In this document: positions 5,560 to 7,089 of the stretch, in pieces
Layout of the letters: every line of letters starts with the position of its first letter
Position numbering within the stretch: the stretch's first letter is position 1
Source: Betaproteobacteria bacterium
GTDB lineage: Bacteria; Pseudomonadota; Gammaproteobacteria; Burkholderiales; SG8-39
DNA length: 7,089 bases
Assembly: GCA_019509895.1 (NCBI GenBank)
Contig: JAEKLK010000043.1
Location: forward strand, 1 to 7,089
Reading direction: 5' to 3'
Position numbers and translations under genes: made by a program
The notes under the pieces: model-generated
The model's input: the letters and a program-made list of their open reading frames with translations, nothing else
What the model was told of the DNA's origin: nothing
Databases searched by the model: none

Positions 5560-7089
5560 GGGAGGCGTCCTGCTTGACGATGTCGGCGCCTTTTTCGGCG
5601 ACGGCGATCACCGCGGCGTTGATGTTCCCCGACGGTACCGTGGGCATGACCGAGGCATCGATCACCCGCAGGCCGCCGACGCCGATGACGCGCAGGCGCT
5701 CGTCCACCACCTTGCGCAGGCTGCACGTCGAGGTGGGGTGGAACACCGTCTCGCCGTATTCGCGCACGAACGCGAGCCACTCATCGTCGCTCCGTACTTT
5801 CGGGCCCGGCTGCTCTTCCGTTGTCACGTAGCCCGCGAGCGGCGGCGTGGTGACGATACGGCGCACGAACTTCAGCCCATCGACCATGACGCGGCGGTCC
5901 CAGTCGGTAGCGAGATAGTTGTAGCGGATGGCGGGCGGCTCGGTCGCATCGGCGGAGCGGATCATGACGCTGCCGCGCGATTCGACCTGCAGCTGCGAGA
6001 CCGAGCAGGTGAAGCCCGAGAACGGATGCAGCATGCCGCCGCGCTTCGCCGTGGAAAAGTTGATGAAGTAGATCTGCGCATCGGGCCGCGCGAGGTCCGG
6101 CCGTGTGCGGATGAAGGCGGCGGCATAGCCCGCGGCGATGGTGAGCGGTCCGCGCCGGCCGATCAGGTATTGCGCGCCGATGCGCGCCCGCCCGAAGAGC
6201 GACGCCATGTCGTCGTTCAGCGTGAGGCGCTTCGACGAGCGCCAGAAGGTGCGCGCATAGAAATGATCCTGCAAGCCTTCACCCACCGGCAGGTCGGCGA
6301 CCACCGAGATGCCGTGGCGCTCGAGATGCGCTCGCGGGCCGATGCCGGAGAGCTGCAGGAGCTGCGGCGAATTGAACGCGCCGCCCGCCAGGATGACTTC
6401 GCGCTCGGCGCGAAAAGTTTCCGTGGCGGTGCGCACGCCAGTTGCGCGGCGGCCCTCGAAGGTGACGCCGGTCGCGAGCGTGTTGACCAGCACGCGCAAA
6501 TTGCGCCGCTTTTCCGCCGGGCGCAGGTAGCCGGTGGCCGTGCTGCAGCGACGGCCGCGGCAGACGGTCGCCTGGTAGTAGCCGGTACCTTCCTGGCGCG
6601 CGCCGTTGAAGTCGGCATTCCTCTGCACGCCGAGCGCCGCCGCGGAGTCGATGAAGGCGTCGCAAAGCTCGTGGCGCTCGAGATCGCCGACTTCGAGCGG
6701 CCCGCCGGCGCCGTGCCATTCATCGGCGCCGCGCGCCTGGTTCTCCGACTTCCTGAAATACGGCAGGAGATCGCGGAAGGCCCAGCCCGGGATATCCCAA
6801 TCGTCGAAGTCTTGCGGCTGACCGCGGATGTAGACCAGGCCATTAATGGACGAGGAGCCGCCCAGCACCTTGCCGCGCGGCGTGAAGATGCGCCGCCCAC
6901 CAAGCGCCGGCTCGGGCTCCGACTGGTAGGCCCAGTTGACGTCGGTGCGCGTGAAGAGCTTGCCGTAGCCGAGCGGCACGTGGATCCAGAAGTGCCGGTC
7001 GCGCGGCCCGGCCTCGATCAGCAGTACCCGGGTGCCCGGATCCGCGGTCAGGCGATGCGCGAGCACGCTGCCGGCCGAGCCCGCGCCGA
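5555..7089 (-). CDS. GMC-family FAD oxidoreductase (choline/alcohol dehydrogenase-like), N-terminus cut by window edge
   Basis: FAD-dependent dehydrogenase or oxidase of the glucose-methanol-choline family, acting on an unidentified alcohol. About 510 residues are visible. At the right edge the frame reads GAGSAGS (7067-7087), the FAD-binding Rossmann glycine motif, so the true start lies a short way beyond 7089; the GTG at 7066 is internal. VLLIEAG follows, the usual end of the second strand with its acidic ribose ligand. GMC signature 1 (GKVLGGSSSINGLVYIRG) is at 6821-6874, and signature 2 (GAFNSPQLLQLSGIGP) lies around 6335-6382. The C-terminal FHPTSTC motif carries the catalytic His (codon 5738-5740), and GNINAA carries the Asn at the second catalytic position (codon 5624-5626). 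The length fits the usual 530-560 residues and nothing looks broken. BetA-like enzymes are often named choline dehydrogenase, but no betaine genes are present here, so substrate is left open. The TAA stop is 7 bp before the next gene. Confidence 0.95.
   Translation of the reverse strand, partial: GAGSAGSVLAHRLTADPGTRVLLIEAGPRDRHFWIHVPLGYGKLFTRTDVNWAYQSEPEPALGGRRIFTPRGKVLGGSSSINGLVYIRGQPQDFDDWDIPGWAFRDLLPYFRKSENQARGADEWHGAGGPLEVGDLERHELCDAFIDSAAALGVQRNADFNGARQEGTGYYQATVCRGRRCSTATGYLRPAEKRRNLRVLVNTLATGVTFEGRRATGVRTATETFRAEREVILAGGAFNSPQLLQLSGIGPRAHLERHGISVVADLPVGEGLQDHFYARTFWRSSKRLTLNDDMASLFGRARIGAQYLIGRRGPLTIAAGYAAAFIRTRPDLARPDAQIYFINFSTAKRGGMLHPFSGFTCSVSQLQVESRGSVMIRSADATEPPAIRYNYLATDWDRRVMVDGLKFVRRIVTTPPLAGYVTTEEQPGPKVRSDDEWLAFVREYGETVFHPTSTCSLRKVVDERLRVIGVGGLRVIDASVMPTVPSGNINAAVIAVAEKGADIVKQDASL

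Noticed and set aside
7064..7066. GTG as the start of the GMC oxidoreductase.
   Set aside because: The frame stays open to the window edge and encodes GAGSAGS, the required FAD-binding glycine motif, just upstream; the gene is partial.
1..7089. Search for CRISPR arrays, tRNA/rRNA genes, insertion-sequence ends, attachment sites or a defence cassette.
   Set aside because: None is visible. The only repeats are in-frame PAS-coding units, and coding sequence fills the window.

Overview
The window is a GC-rich (roughly two-thirds by eye), fully packed bacterial segment. All five genes lie on the minus strand. Two families here, the DUF3301-like membrane protein and the DUF6279-like lipoprotein, plus an E. 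coli-type ferredoxin-NADP reductase and a PAS/GGDEF/EAL protein, point to Pseudomonadota, most likely Betaproteobacteria or a related GC-rich Gammaproteobacterium. This is inferred from gene families, not from a phylogenetic marker.

Reading in the direction of transcription (right to left): an FAD-dependent GMC oxidoreductase (5555-7089), whose N-terminus runs off the right edge; a small single-pass membrane protein of the DUF3301 type (5239-5547); an Fpr-type ferredoxin/flavodoxin-NADP+ reductase (4514-5242); a helical DUF6279-like lipoprotein (3687-4520, TTG start); and a 1227-residue cytoplasmic c-di-GMP enzyme with six PAS domains followed by GGDEF and EAL (7-3690). The junctions are 7 bp apart, ATGA overlap, TTGGTAA overlap and ATGA overlap. 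The group therefore looks like one transcription unit with translational coupling. There is no gene-free stretch longer than a few bases, and no RNA gene, mobile element or CRISPR.

The unit joins two flavoenzymes (GMC and Fpr) and two envelope proteins of unknown role to a large, apparently bifunctional c-di-GMP sensor-enzyme. The most notable features are the very regular PAS array (124-125 residue period, still carrying exact DNA repeats), a recurring pair of cysteines in those PAS domains, and a perfect 7-bp hairpin lying on the fpr stop/lipoprotein TTG start. Individually the genes are of known types. I see no clear evidence of a wholly new system, but the redox plus c-di-GMP grouping deserves a conservation check.
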